Shown here in pieces: positions 11,737 to 20,391 of a DNA stretch of 64,000 nt. The notes beneath the pieces are model-generated. The model saw only the letters and a list, made by a program, of their open reading frames with translations. It did no database searches and had not been told where the DNA came from. This DNA is from Modestobacter versicolor (GTDB taxonomy: Bacteria > Actinomycetota > Actinomycetes > Mycobacteriales > Geodermatophilaceae): positions 1,240,001 through 1,304,000 of the forward strand of contig NZ_JACIBU010000001.1 of NCBI RefSeq assembly GCF_014195485.1, written 5' to 3'. The position numbers and the translations under genes are program-made. Within the stretch, counting starts at the first letter, position 1. Each line of letters starts with the position of its first letter.

Positions 11737-14361
11737 TCAGCCCAGCAGGTCGGCCAGCTGACGACGACCGCTGATCCCGAGCTTGGCGTAGACGTGCGCC
11801 AGGTGCGTCTCCACCGTCCGCACCGACACCACCAGCCGGTCGGCGATCTCCTGGTTGCTGGCGCCCTGCGCCGCCTGGCGGGCCACCTCCTCCTCCCGGC
11901 TGGTCAGCGGGCCGACCGCGGTCTCGTGCAGCACCGTCTCCCCGCCGACCTCGCACCGGCGGGCCAGCGCGGCCGCTGAGGCCCGGGCCGCGGCGGCCGC
12001 TCCCCGGTCCCCGGCGCGGGCGTGCGCCGTGGCCGCGTCCGACGCCGCGTCGGCGGCGAGCAGCACCGCGCCCATCGCCTCGAACCGGGCGCTGACCGCG
12101 GTGAGCGCGAGGCCGTCGCCGTCCACCGCGGCCCGCACGTGGGTGGCGCAGGCCGCGACCAGCCCCGACTCGGTCGCGCAGCCCAGCGCGGTGATCCGGT
12201 CCACCACGTCGGCGCCCCGGCCGAAGCGCGCGGCGGTGTGCAGCAGCAGCGCCTCGACGGCCCACTGGTCGGTGGCCGCCGCCTCGGCCGCGGCGTCCAG
12301 GGCACGCGCCCCCGCCTCGGTCAGCCGCCCCGTGCTCGCCGCCAGCCACGCCTCGGCGGAGCGCACGGTCGGCCGGAACGCCGCCGGCACCCGGTGGGCC
12401 ACCCCGTGCCCGCTCTCGAGCATCCGGCGGGCACCCGCGGCGTCGCCGGTCACCACCTTGGCGATGGCCAGCTCCGCCACGCACAGCGGCAGCACCCCGG
12501 TGGGGTCGCGCTCGTCGAGCCCGGCGAGCGCCTCGACCAGCCAGCGCACCGCCTGGCGGGCGCGGCCGGCGGCCAGCGCGGCGCAGCCCCGGTAGAGCGC
12601 GATGACGGCGTCCCCCGCCCAGCGCGGGGCCTCCAGGTTGTGCCGCTGCAGCTCGGCGGCCCGCCGTTCCAGCTGGTCGATCCGGCCGCCGTAGCGCAGC
12701 GCGAGCACCTCGGCCTGCGCCAGCGCCAGCCGACCCAGGCCCACCTGCGGGCCGGCCGGCGCCTCCCCCAGCGCCGCCCACCCCTCGGTGACCGTGGCCA
12801 GCGCCGCGTCGGTGCGGCCCGACACCGCGAGCCCGGCCCCCGCGGCGGCGGCCGCCAGGGGCCGGGCACTGCCCCGCCGCGGGGCGTCCGCCATCGCCCG
12901 GGTCGCCAGGTCCACCGCGCGCCGCGGCCGCCCGGACAAGAACTCCAGCACCGCCTCGGTCGCGGTCAGCAGGGCGGTGCCGTCGGTGGTCCGCACCGCC
13001 GGGCGGGCGTCGGCGAGCACCGCGAACGCGTCCTCCGTGCGCCCCAGCCCGCAGGCGAGGCCGATCGACCGCAGCGCGGTGAGCTGGCTGAGGTCCTCCT
13101 GCGACGCGGTGGTGGTCAGCGCCTCGGCGGCCAGCCGGTCACCCCGGGCCGGGTCGCCCTGCCACTGGGTCGCCTCCACCAGCGCCACGCAGGCGGCCGC
13201 ACCGCCACCCGCGGCGATCCCGGCCTCGGCGAGGCGCTCGGCGAGCGGGTGGTCCAGCAGGGCGTTGGCCCGCCGGGCGGCCTCGGTGAGCCGCTGCCCG
13301 TCGGGCTCACCGGACTCCCGGTCCAGGATCAGCGCGGTGTGCCGGCGGAGCGCGGCGTTGGTGGTGGGCAGCGGCTGCCCCTCGCCCAGCTGCCGTCGGA
13401 CGTCCCGCAGGGCGGCCCAGGGCGCCCGGCGGCGCACCACCTCGGTGAGCAGCGGGTGGGCGGCCCGCACCTCCCCCGACCCGCCCGTCACCAGGTCGAC
13501 GAGGACGCCCCGGCGGGCCAGCTCGGTGACCGCGCCGGCGCTGCTGAGCTCGACCAGGCGGTCGGCCGGCAACGGCTCGCAGGTGGCCAGCACCTCCAGC
13601 ACCCGCCACTCCTCGGCGCTCAGCTCACCGAGGTGGTTGAGCACGATCTCGGACAACCGCTGGGACGGCGTCATCGCCCCCTCCCAGCGCCACACCCCGT
13701 CGTGGTCGCGGAGCTGACCGGACCGCCGGCCGTCCTCCAGGAGCTCGCGCAGGTACAGCGGGTTGCCGCCACCCAGCCGCCACAGCTGCTCGCCGGTCCG
13801 GCTGTCCACCGCCCCGCCCAGGAGGGCCGCGGCCAGCTCGTCGGCGTGCGCGCGCGACAGCGGGTCGAGCTGCACCCGGCTGACCAGCCCGTCCTTCCAC
13901 AGCGCCGCGACCGGGTCCGGCGTCGCCGGCGACGTGCGGACCGTGAGCACCAGCGACACCTGGCCCCCGGCGCCCAGCTGGTGCAGCAGCGTCAGGGAGA
14001 GCCGGTCGAGCAGGTGCACGTCGTCGACGACCAGCACCGGTCGCTGGCCCGACGGGTCGGTGACGACCGCCTGCGCCGCGCGCTGCAGCAGCACCAGCGC
14101 GTCGGTGGCGCCGTCGACCGGCGGCAGCAGGTGGGCCAGCGCGCCCAGCGGCACCGCGGCGGCCGCCGGGCTCGCTCCCGCCCACCGGGTCGGTCGGCCC
14201 AGCCCCTCGGCGATGGCCACGGCCTCGCGGGCCAAGCGGGTCCGCCCGACCCCCGACGGGCCGGCCACGACGACCCCGCGGGACTCGACGTCGGCCAGCG
14301 CGGCGGTGACCGTCGCGCACTGCGCCTCCCGCCCGACCAGCGGCGGTCCGAGCTCGGACAT
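11737..14361 (-). CDS. LuxR/LAL-type ATP-binding transcriptional regulator
   Basis: Large regulator (874 residues) with an N-terminal STAND/AAA-like ATPase domain, a central helical repeat region of about 500 residues, and a C-terminal LuxR helix-turn-helix (last 60 residues, [20 protein letters not shown]). The P-loop reads GPSGVGRT (34-41): the usual Walker A lysine is arginine. Walker B is [10 protein letters not shown] (109-118). The ATG at 14361 begins MSELG just before the conserved LVGRE motif. A GTG at 14409 would add 16 residues, but its GAGGAG is too close to serve well as a ribosome binding site. It lies 270 bases downstream of the M50 protease gene on the same strand and is the likely regulator of that insert; its signal is unknown. 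Confidence 0.85.
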   Translation of the reverse strand: MSELGPPLVGREAQCATVTAALADVESRGVVVAGPSGVGRTRLAREAVAIAEGLGRPTRWAGASPAAAAVPLGALAHLLPPVDGATDALVLLQRAAQAVVTDPSGQRPVLVVDDVHLLDRLSLTLLHQLGAGGQVSLVLTVRTSPATPDPVAALWKDGLVSRVQLDPLSRAHADELAAALLGGAVDSRTGEQLWRLGGGNPLYLRELLEDGRRSGQLRDHDGVWRWEGAMTPSQRLSEIVLNHLGELSAEEWRVLEVLATCEPLPADRLVELSSAGAVTELARRGVLVDLVTGGSGEVRAAHPLLTEVVRRRAPWAALRDVRRQLGEGQPLPTTNAALRRHTALILDRESGEPDGQRLTEAARRANALLDHPLAERLAEAGIAAGGGAAACVALVEATQWQGDPARGDRLAAEALTTTASQEDLSQLTALRSIGLACGLGRTEDAFAVLADARPAVRTTDGTALLTATEAVLEFLSGRPRRAVDLATRAMADAPRRGSARPLAAAAAGAGLAVSGRTDAALATVTEGWAALGEAPAGPQVGLGRLALAQAEVLALRYGGRIDQLERRAAELQRHNLEAPRWAGDAVIALYRGCAALAAGRARQAVRWLVEALAGLDERDPTGVLPLCVAELAIAKVVTGDAAGARRMLESGHGVAHRVPAAFRPTVRSAEAWLAASTGRLTEAGARALDAAAEAAATDQWAVEALLLHTAARFGRGADVVDRITALGCATESGLVAACATHVRAAVDGDGLALTAVSARFEAMGAVLLAADAASDAATAHARAGDRGAAAAARASAAALARRCEVGGETVLHETAVGPLTSREEEVARQAAQGASNQEIADRLVVSVRTVETHLAHVYAKLGISGRRQLADLLG

Positions 14362-14436
14362 CAGCGCGAGTGCCCGGTGCCGGGTACGCGGCGTGCGGCC
14401 GGCTGCCACCTCCTCGGCTCCGGTGTCCAGCGACGA

Positions 14437-14449
14437 TCACGCTCGGTGA
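14437..14449. promoter_or_regulatory. TCAC-N5-GTGA palindrome, BldD-like, before the LAL gene
   Basis: TCACGCTCGGTGA is an imperfect palindrome with four-base arms. On either strand it differs from the BldD consensus at one fixed position. It lies 76 bases upstream of the LAL ATG (28 from the alternative GTG), in the probable promoter region. Target of BldD or of the LAL protein itself; undecided. Confidence 0.4.
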
Positions 14450-14583
14450 GTCCCCTGATGGCCACGATGCCCCCCGCACTCCAGCCCGAGGTCACGGTAG
14501 GGCTCGGCAGCAGCGGCACACCAGCCGGATCGGACCGCAGGGGCCGCCGGGACGGCGGCACGGTCCCGGCACGCCGGGCGCAC

Positions 14584-14596
14584 TCACCGTCGGTGA
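14584..14596. promoter_or_regulatory. Second TCAC-N5-GTGA palindrome before the LAL gene
   Basis: TCACCGTCGGTGA is a perfect 13-base palindrome with the same arms and the same TCGGTGA right half as the site at 14437-14449, and starts 147 bases from it (about 14 helical turns). It fits the BldD consensus less well (two mismatches). It lies 35 bases past the end of the M50 protease gene. Confidence 0.35.
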
Positions 14597-14630
14597 CCGG
14601 GTCCGTGGGTGCGTGCACACCCGCGGAGGG

Positions 14631-17600
14631 TCAGCCCCCCAGCAACGGCACCGGGGCGGGCAGCGACCACTGCACCAGGAGGCCGCCGGGCTCCGTCGCC
14701 ACCGACGCCGGGGCCAGCGGTGCCCGTTGGGCGTCCAGCCACCGTCGGAGCAGGGCGGCGACGGCCGGCTCGCCGGCGGGCCGGCCGTCCAGCCCGGTGA
14801 CCAGCAGGGCGTGCGGCGGCGCGGCCGCCGGGTCCTCGCCCGGCACCGGCGGCAGGGCACCGACGGAGACCGTGCGCTCCCCCATGAGCCCGGCCAGCAC
14901 CAGGAGCAGCCGGGAGTCGACCTCGCCGGTGCGGACCGCCTCCCGCACGATCGCCGGGGCGTCCAGCCGGGGGTTGGCCGCGAGCAGCGCGCCCAGCGTC
15001 TGGCGGCGGGCCGCCTCCTGCGCTGCGGCCGCCGGGTCGGCGCTCGCCGCGGCGGGCGCCAGCACGGTGAGCGCCCCCTCGCCCGCACCGAACCTCGCCA
15101 CGACCCGAGGGCCCGGCGGCACCTCGCCCTGGACGACGGCCCAGCCGGGGCCGGCGGTCCCCTGCCCCGCCAGGGCGCTGAGCCGCTCGTCGGGCACCCC
15201 GTCCCGCACGAGGTCGGCCCACAGCCGGTCGGGCACCTCCACCGGCACCGTCGGCGCGGTGGGCTGCGCCAGCCAGCCGGCGAGCTCCGCGTGCGCGACC
15301 GGCGCGGCGGCGGCCGGGGCGAAGAGCCCGCCCACCACGACCACCAGCAGCAGCGGGACGGCGAGCGCGGACGACACCAGCGGGTGCGGGCGCTCGGCCA
15401 CCGGTCCCCCGGCCAGCGCCTGGACGAGGAGCACCCCCAGCGGGACGACGGTCACCACGACCAGCGGGAGCGCCGCGGCCGCGACCGCCCAGGGCAGGGC
15501 CCCGGCGAGGACAGCGGCACCGGCCGCGGCCGCCCACGGGCGGAGGTGCCCGACCGCGGCCCCGCCGACCACGACCAGCGCGGCCACCAGCAGCAGCACC
15601 GCCCGGTCGGCTGCCGCCATCGGGGGCGGCTCCCCGGGCATCGCCCCGAGCAGCGCGCCGCCGAGCCCGAGGGCCAGCAGCCCGGCCACGGCGGTCCACC
15701 GGGCCGACCGCGGCAGCCCGGCGCCGACCCTCCCCTGACCGACGGCGACCGCCGCGGCGGCGGCCACCGGGAGGACGACGACCGGGCAGGTGGCCACCCC
15801 GACGAGCAGCGCGGCCAGCCCGACCGCCGGCGCCGCCGGACGCCGCGCCACCTGGTGGCGCGGGCGGGCGTGCGGGCGCAGCAGCAGGAGCAGGCCGACC
15901 GCCGCCCACGCCGCACCCACCAGGGCGGCGCTGACCCCGGCCAGCAGCCCGACCACCGGGCCCATCACCAGCACGCCGGCGGTCGGCAACCCCACGGCCA
16001 GCGGCCGCACCCGCCGGCGGGCGGCCAGCACGAGCAGGCAGCCCAGGAGCACCGCGGTGGCCAGCAGCGCCACCTCGCGCCCGCCGGTCAGCACGTCGGC
16101 GTGCCGGTCGAACGCGCCGGTCAGGCCGGCGTACCCGGCGACCAGCTGGCGCACGAGCAGATCGGCCCCGGGCACGGCCACCGGGGCCGATCTGGGGTCG
16201 ACGGCGGCGAACGCGCCGCTGGTGACGCCGACCTCGCGGGCGGAGGCGGGCAGCGACGCCGCGACCTGCCACACCCGGGCAAGCACCAGCAGCAGCAGCG
16301 CGGCGCACGCCGAGCGCGCGAGACCGCGGGTGACCCGGCTCCAGGTGCCCGCCGGCACGCGGCCGCGCCCCCAGCGCGCGACGGCCGCGCGGCGCAGCAT
16401 CCCGCCGATCATCACGGTGATCAGCACCGTGCCGATCCAGGGCAGCAGCAGCAGCGAGAACTGGCCGACCCCCAGCACGACGGTCAGCACGTCGCCGTCC
16501 CGGACGGCGCGCTGCAGCCCGCGCCCGTAGTCGACGACCGCGGCCGCTGCGGCGGGCAGGGCGCGCGGCAGCAGGAGCAGGAATACCACGAGGAGGCCGC
16601 CGAGCGTCGGGACGACCGCGAGCACCCAGCCCACGATCACCCGGCGCGACCAGGGCTTGAGCCGGCTCACTGCCGGGTCGGCCGGCCGGCCGGGCAGCAG
16701 GCTGCGCAGCACCGGGCGGAGGTAGCCGAACAGCTCGGGGACGCCCACCAGGTCGGCGAGCACGTAGTACCCGTCGAGCCGGATCGACGGCAGGAACTGC
16801 CACAGGGCGCCGCTCAGCAGGCCGAGCACGAGGAGCAGCAGCCACGGCTGGCCGGTGGCCAGGTACACCGCGGTGAGGCCTGCGATGAACAGCGCGTTGA
16901 AGTACACCCCACCCAGGTCGGTGCGCAGCCGGCCGACACGGCCCAGCCGGTAGGAGTCGGTGACCGTGCTGTAGAGGGCGGGCCAGACGATGTAGAGCCC
17001 GATCCCCATGTCGCCCGGCCGGGCCCCGCCGTAGCGGCAGGCGGCCACGTGACCGCACTCGTGGAACACGGCCGACGCGAGGGACAGCCCGAGCATCGCC
17101 AGGGTCAGGGTCGGGTGCTGGACGACCTGCGTGACGCCGCCGACCGCGGCGTCGACCAGCCCGCCCCGCAGGACGGCGGCGACGAGCAGCGCCACGAACG
17201 CGCTCAGGCCGGCGGCCCACACCGGGCGGCGGAAGAACAGCTGGAAGAGCCCGGCGACCCGCCAGACCACGCCCGCGGGCACGATCCCGATCCGGAACCG
17301 CAGCGCGAGGAGGGGGTCGGGGCGGACGAGCACCACCTCGGGGCCGGCGGTGGCGCCGTCCGCGGCGACGATGCCGACCGGGCGGAGCCGCTCCTCGACC
17401 AGGAAGCCGACGTCGTCGGCGGTGAGCTCCTGCCCGAGCTGGCGGGAGAGGTCGGCGGCCAGCGCGGCGTCGTCGCGGCCGTTGAGCGAGGCGGCCACCC
17501 GGTACAGCAGGTGCGGCAGCTGCATCACCTGCCCGTCGACCCGGCGGATCAGGTACGTGGGGACGTCGAGGCCGGAACCCTGGTACTCGCCGAGCAGTTC

Positions 17601-17672
17601 GGTCCCCTCGGCGAGCCGGTGCACCGCGGGCGCGCCCGGGGCCGGTGGCGGGGTGAGCGTGCTGTCGAGCAC
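14631..17672 (-). CDS. Large membrane protein with M50 zinc-peptidase motif (putative peptide zinc metalloprotease)
   Basis: Predicted 1013-residue polytopic protein. Residues 15-105 form a soluble domain resembling the PqqD-like/winged-helix domain seen in actinobacterial putative peptide zinc metalloproteases (YLIRR-DGQV-QL then LLY-VA). The M50 zinc motif HECGH is at 204-208 within a hydrophobic helix, and the partner motif LDGYYVLAD at 299-307 supplies the third ligand, so the site looks intact. Many further hydrophobic segments follow, then a soluble C-terminal domain of about 210 residues. Typical M50 proteins are about 400 residues. An excellent GGAAGGAGG (17680-17688), seven bases before GTG 17672, fixes the start and overrides a GTG at 17744. 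The gene follows the glycine-rich peptide gene by 110 bases, which suggests that peptide as substrate or cargo (inference). Confidence 0.85.
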   Translation of the reverse strand: MLDSTLTPPPAPGAPAVHRLAEGTELLGEYQGSGLDVPTYLIRRVDGQVMQLPHLLYRVAASLNGRDDAALAADLSRQLGQELTADDVGFLVEERLRPVGIVAADGATAGPEVVLVRPDPLLALRFRIGIVPAGVVWRVAGLFQLFFRRPVWAAGLSAFVALLVAAVLRGGLVDAAVGGVTQVVQHPTLTLAMLGLSLASAVFHECGHVAACRYGGARPGDMGIGLYIVWPALYSTVTDSYRLGRVGRLRTDLGGVYFNALFIAGLTAVYLATGQPWLLLLVLGLLSGALWQFLPSIRLDGYYVLADLVGVPELFGYLRPVLRSLLPGRPADPAVSRLKPWSRRVIVGWVLAVVPTLGGLLVVFLLLLPRALPAAAAAVVDYGRGLQRAVRDGDVLTVVLGVGQFSLLLLPWIGTVLITVMIGGMLRRAAVARWGRGRVPAGTWSRVTRGLARSACAALLLLVLARVWQVAASLPASAREVGVTSGAFAAVDPRSAPVAVPGADLLVRQLVAGYAGLTGAFDRHADVLTGGREVALLATAVLLGCLLVLAARRRVRPLAVGLPTAGVLVMGPVVGLLAGVSAALVGAAWAAVGLLLLLRPHARPRHQVARRPAAPAVGLAALLVGVATCPVVVLPVAAAAAVAVGQGRVGAGLPRSARWTAVAGLLALGLGGALLGAMPGEPPPMAAADRAVLLLVAALVVVGGAAVGHLRPWAAAAGAAVLAGALPWAVAAAALPLVVVTVVPLGVLLVQALAGGPVAERPHPLVSSALAVPLLLVVVVGGLFAPAAAAPVAHAELAGWLAQPTAPTVPVEVPDRLWADLVRDGVPDERLSALAGQGTAGPGWAVVQGEVPPGPRVVARFGAGEGALTVLAPAAASADPAAAAQEAARRQTLGALLAANPRLDAPAIVREAVRTGEVDSRLLLVLAGLMGERTVSVGALPPVPGEDPAAAPPHALLVTGLDGRPAGEPAVAALLRRWLDAQRAPLAPASVATEPGGLLVQWSLPAPVPLLGG

Positions 17673-17679
17673 GGTGCGT

Positions 17680-17688
17680 CCTCCTTCC
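17680..17688 (-). promoter_or_regulatory. Ribosome binding site that fixes the M50 protein start
   Basis: GGAAGGAGG seven bases upstream of GTG 17672. It is among the strongest Shine-Dalgarno sequences in the window, where most genes rely on stop-start overlap instead. It implies independent and efficient translation of the protease gene. Confidence 0.8.
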
Positions 17689-17782
17689 GGGGCGGCCGGG
17701 ACGGCACGGAGGGACGGCCTCGCGGCCGCCCCTCCGGTCACCACGGCGGCGCGGGGACGGGGACCCCGCGCCGCGGCAGCTG

Positions 17783-18028
17783 TCAGCCCGCGGAACCGCC
17801 GGCGCCGCCGGCCCCACCGGCGCCGCCGTTGGCGCTGCCTCCGGTCGCGTCACCGAAGACGCTCACGGCCGGCGAGATGGCGATGCCGCCGTTGCCCCCG
17901 GCGCCCCCGGCGCCACCGGCGCCGCCGACCAGGACCTGGTAGAAGAAGCCGCCGCGCGACTTCCGTCCTCCGTAGCTGCTCATGACGGTGCGGGCGGGGA
18001 GCAGCTCGACCTTCTGGTCCTCGAACAT
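17783..18028 (-). CDS. Glycine-rich small peptide with leader-like N terminus (candidate modified-peptide precursor)
   Basis: Predicted 81-residue peptide. Residues 1-18 are leader-like and charged, with the ordered motif VELLPARTVM; 19-27 are Gly/Arg/Ser-rich; 28-34 form a short hydrophobic FFYQVLV stretch; 35-81 are almost all Gly, Ala and Asn with GGAGGAGG runs split by AISPAVSVFGD. It has no Cys, His or Trp and no Sec signal peptide. AGGAG (18034-18038), five bases before the ATG at 18028, fixes the start; an in-frame ATG at 18070 lacks such a site. It lies upstream of the M50-motif membrane protein on the same strand. The leader/core shape resembles RiPP precursors, but no recognised modifying enzyme (LanM, YcaO, radical SAM, grasp ligase) is nearby, so a structural or surface Gly-rich peptide is the alternative. 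Confidence 0.75.
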   Translation of the reverse strand: MFEDQKVELLPARTVMSSYGGRKSRGGFFYQVLVGGAGGAGGAGGNGGIAISPAVSVFGDATGGSANGGAGGAGGAGGSAG

Positions 18029-18105
18029 GACATCTCCTGTCTGCTGGACTTCCCTGGAGCCGAGCCGCATGCCACGGATCTCGGCTCCCCCATGCTCGGC
18101 GCGGC

Positions 18106-18134
18106 GTGAGGGCGGTCACAATCGTGGTCACCAC
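18106..18134. promoter_or_regulatory. Operator-like repeat cluster before the glycine-rich peptide gene
   Basis: GTGA-N6-TCAC (18106-18119) overlaps a direct repeat GGTCAC spaced 12 bases (18114-18119 and 18126-18131) and an odd palindrome GTGGTCACCAC (18124-18134). This is about 80-105 bases upstream of the peptide start. It resembles the older AGTGA-N-TCACC description of BldD sites. Candidate promoter control region only. Confidence 0.3.
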
Positions 18135-18242
18135 GTATCTCCCGCCCGGCGACGCCGGTCCCGTGCTCGACCGGTACGTAGCCGGTGGGGCGGCACCACG
18201 GAGGCCGGCGGGCCGACCACGTACGTCGTGCGGCCGCAGGGA

Positions 18243-18282
18243 CGCCGAGAGCCCACCCCGTGGTCGGGGTGGGCTCTCGGCG
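18243..18282 (-). terminator. Strong hairpin terminator after nusB
   Basis: Perfect 18-bp stem with a 4-base TGGT loop (18243-18260 and 18265-18282), about 45 bases after the nusB stop on the minus strand. It ends the aro/efp/nusB transcript and separates it from the peptide/protease insert. The stem core GCCCACCCCG is shared with the bldD terminator. Confidence 0.85.
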
Positions 18283-18326
18283 TGCGGCGTTCGGCGCCCC
18301 GGCTGCAGCAGCAGCGGGGCCCGTGC

Positions 18327-18731
18327 TCAGGTGGGGATCTCGGCCCGGACGATGCCGCCCAGCACGCCGTTGACGTAGGCCGGGGAGTCGTCGGTGGACA
18401 GCGCCTTGGCCAGCTCCACCGCCTCGTCGATGACCACGGCGTCCGGGACGTCGTCGACCCACAGCAGCTCGTAGACCGCCATCCGCAGGATGGCGCGGTC
18501 GACGTCGGGCAGCCGGTCCAGCGACCAGCCCGAGGCGTGCTCCTCGATCAGCGCGTCGATGCGCTCGCGCTGCTCGACCGCGCCCTCGACCAGCCGGACG
18601 GCGTGGTCGGGCACCGGCGGGTTGGCGTCGGCGAGCCGGTCGCGGAGCACCGCGAGCGGGTCGGAGCTGCGCAGGTCGGCCTCGTAGAGGACGTCGACCG
18701 CGCGCTTGCGCGCCTTGGAACGGGCGGCCAC
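18327..18731 (-). CDS. nusB: Transcription antitermination protein NusB
   Basis: Binds boxA RNA with NusE (S10) for rRNA antitermination. The 134-residue, all-helical protein has the family hallmarks: KARKRAVDVLYEADLR at the N terminus, DRAILRMAVYELL in the middle, and a C-terminal AYVNGVLG-IVR. GTG start, four bases after the efp stop. It is the last gene before a strong terminator. Confidence 0.96.
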   Translation of the reverse strand: MAARSKARKRAVDVLYEADLRSSDPLAVLRDRLADANPPVPDHAVRLVEGAVEQRERIDALIEEHASGWSLDRLPDVDRAILRMAVYELLWVDDVPDAVVIDEAVELAKALSTDDSPAYVNGVLGGIVRAEIPT

Positions 18732-18735
18732 CGGG

Positions 18736-19296
18736 TCAGCTGACCCGGCCGAGGTAGCGGCCGTCGCGGGTGTCGACCTTCAGCTTCTCGCCGGTGGTGA
18801 TGAACAGCGGGACCTGGATCTCCGCGCCGGTCTCCAGCGTCGCCGGCTTGGTGCCGCCGGTGGACCGGTCGCCCTGCAGGCCCGGGTCGGTGTGCTGCAC
18901 GACCAGCTCCATGCTCACCGGGAGCTCGACGTACAGCGGGGTGCCGTCGTGCACCGCCACGGTGACCTCGGTGTTCTCCAGCAGGTAGTCCTTGCCGCTG
19001 CCGAGGGTGGCGGCCGGGACGTAGATCTGCTCGAAGGTGTCGCCGTCCATGAAGACGTAGTCGGTGCCGTCGGCGTAGAGGTAGGTCATCGACCGCTTGT
19101 CCACGTTCGCCGTCTCGACCTTCGTGCCGGCGTTGAACGTGCGGTCGACGACCTTGCCCGACAGCACGTTCTTCAGCGTCGTGCGGACGAAGGCGCCGCC
19201 CTTGCCCGGCTTCACGTGCTGGAAGTCGGTGACGGTCCACAGCTGACCGTCCAGGTTCAGGACGGTGCCGTTCTTGAGGTCGTTGGTGGTAGCCAT
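18736..19296 (-). CDS. efp: Elongation factor P
   Basis: Rescues ribosomes stalled on polyproline. The 186-residue protein has an N-terminal KOW-like domain with the tip loop [10 protein letters not shown] near residues 30-40, then two OB domains ([21 protein letters not shown] at the C terminus). Full family length. The ATG at 19296 directly follows the pepQ TAG. Polyproline proteins in this window (PyrK-like tail, the 27782-28132 protein) are natural clients. Confidence 0.97.
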   Translation of the reverse strand: MATTNDLKNGTVLNLDGQLWTVTDFQHVKPGKGGAFVRTTLKNVLSGKVVDRTFNAGTKVETANVDKRSMTYLYADGTDYVFMDGDTFEQIYVPAATLGSGKDYLLENTEVTVAVHDGTPLYVELPVSMELVVQHTDPGLQGDRSTGGTKPATLETGAEIQVPLFITTGEKLKVDTRDGRYLGRVS

Positions 19297-20391
19297 CTAG
19301 AGGACCAGGAGTTCCTTGCTCGTGAGGGTCAACAACTCGGGCTCGTCGTCCGTGACGACCAGGGTGTCCTCGATCCGGACACCGCCGTGGCCGGGCAGGT
19401 AGACGCCTGGCTCCACGGTGACGGCCATGCCAGCGCTCAGGGTACCTGCGCCGAGGGCGGAGATGCCCGGAGCCTCGTGGATCTCCAGCCCCACGCCGTG
19501 CCCCAGGCCGTGGGTGAAGTGCTCGCCGTGGCCGGCGGCGACGATGACGTCGCGGGCCGCGGCGTCCACCGCGGTCACGTCGGCGCCCACCGCCAGGGCC
19601 GCGCGGCCGGCCGCCTGCGCGGCCGCGACCAGCTCGTAGACCTCGCGCTGCCAGTCCGCCGGGTGCCCCAGCACCAGGGTGCGGGTCATGTCGGAGTGGT
19701 AGCCGGCGACGGTGGCGCCGAAGTCGAGCTTGAGCAGGTCGCCGTCGCGCAGCACCGTCGCGTCGGGGCGGTGGTGCGGGATCGCGGAGTTGGCCCCGGT
19801 GGCCACGATCGTCTCGAAGCTCGGCGCCTCGGCACCCAGCGTGAGCATCCGGGCGTCCAGGTCCCGGCCGACCTCCAGCTCGGTGCGCCCCGGCCGGAGC
19901 GCGCCCTCGGCGGCCAGCTCGGCCAGCGCCCGGTCGGCGACGGCGCAGGCCTGGCGCAGCGCGTCGACCTCGGCGTCGTCCTTGACCGCGCGCAGCGCCT
20001 CGACGGCCCGGTGGACGCTGACCAGCTCGACGGCCCCGGCACCCTCGCCGGTCGCGCGCTCCAGCCCGCGCAGCCCGTCGACGGTCACCACGTGCGACTC
20101 GAAGCCGAGCCGGGTCGCGCCGGCCGCCACGGCGGCGCGGGCCAGCGCCAGCTCGGTGCCCCGGTCGACCAGCAGCTCGACGTCGGGCACCTGGGTGCCG
20201 GCCTGGGTGGTGTACCGGCCGTCGGTGCCGAAGAGGTCGGCGCCGTCGGTGCGCAGCAGCAGCGCGCCGTTGGACCCGGTGAACCCGGTCAGGTAGCGGA
20301 CGTTGAGCAGGTTCGTGACCAGGACGGCGTCCAGGCCCGCCTCGGCCGCTGTCGCTCGCAGCCGCTCCCGGCGCTCGGCCGTCGCCGTCAT
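19297..20391 (-). CDS. pepQ: Xaa-Pro peptidase, M24 family
   Basis: Cytosolic metallopeptidase acting on Xaa-Pro bonds. The 364-residue protein has an N-terminal creatinase-like domain (1-130) and a C-terminal pita-bread domain. The dinuclear metal ligands are visible in order: LDFGA, YHSDMTR, GLGHGVG, TVEPGVY and RIEDT. ATG start overlapping the aroQ stop (ATGA). Aminopeptidase P versus prolidase cannot be settled from the sequence; the chromosomal position before efp matches actinobacterial pepQ-type genes. Confidence 0.92.
   Translation of the reverse strand: MTATAERRERLRATAAEAGLDAVLVTNLLNVRYLTGFTGSNGALLLRTDGADLFGTDGRYTTQAGTQVPDVELLVDRGTELALARAAVAAGATRLGFESHVVTVDGLRGLERATGEGAGAVELVSVHRAVEALRAVKDDAEVDALRQACAVADRALAELAAEGALRPGRTELEVGRDLDARMLTLGAEAPSFETIVATGANSAIPHHRPDATVLRDGDLLKLDFGATVAGYHSDMTRTLVLGHPADWQREVYELVAAAQAAGRAALAVGADVTAVDAAARDVIVAAGHGEHFTHGLGHGVGLEIHEAPGISALGAGTLSAGMAVTVEPGVYLPGHGGVRIEDTLVVTDDEPELLTLTSKELLVL

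Noticed and set aside
14361-14618. 85-codon frame between the M50 gene and the LAL gene
   Set aside because: No ribosome binding site, Pro/Arg-rich random composition, and it would cover the palindromic promoter region.
14584-17853. Second minus-strand frame overlapping the M50 protein
   Set aside because: Arg/Ala/Gly-rich with no hydrophobic segments. Its start lies inside the peptide gene region and it has no ribosome binding site.
14370-17942. 1190-codon plus-strand frame opposite the M50 protein gene
   Set aside because: Low-complexity Gly/Arg/Gln/His composition typical of antisense frames in GC-rich DNA. The minus-strand frame has zinc motifs, membrane helices and a strong ribosome binding site.
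17783-18028. PE-PGRS-like interpretation of the Gly-rich peptide
   Set aside because: GGAGGAGG runs resemble PGRS repeats, but there is no PE domain, the length is far too short, and the N terminus is leader-like.
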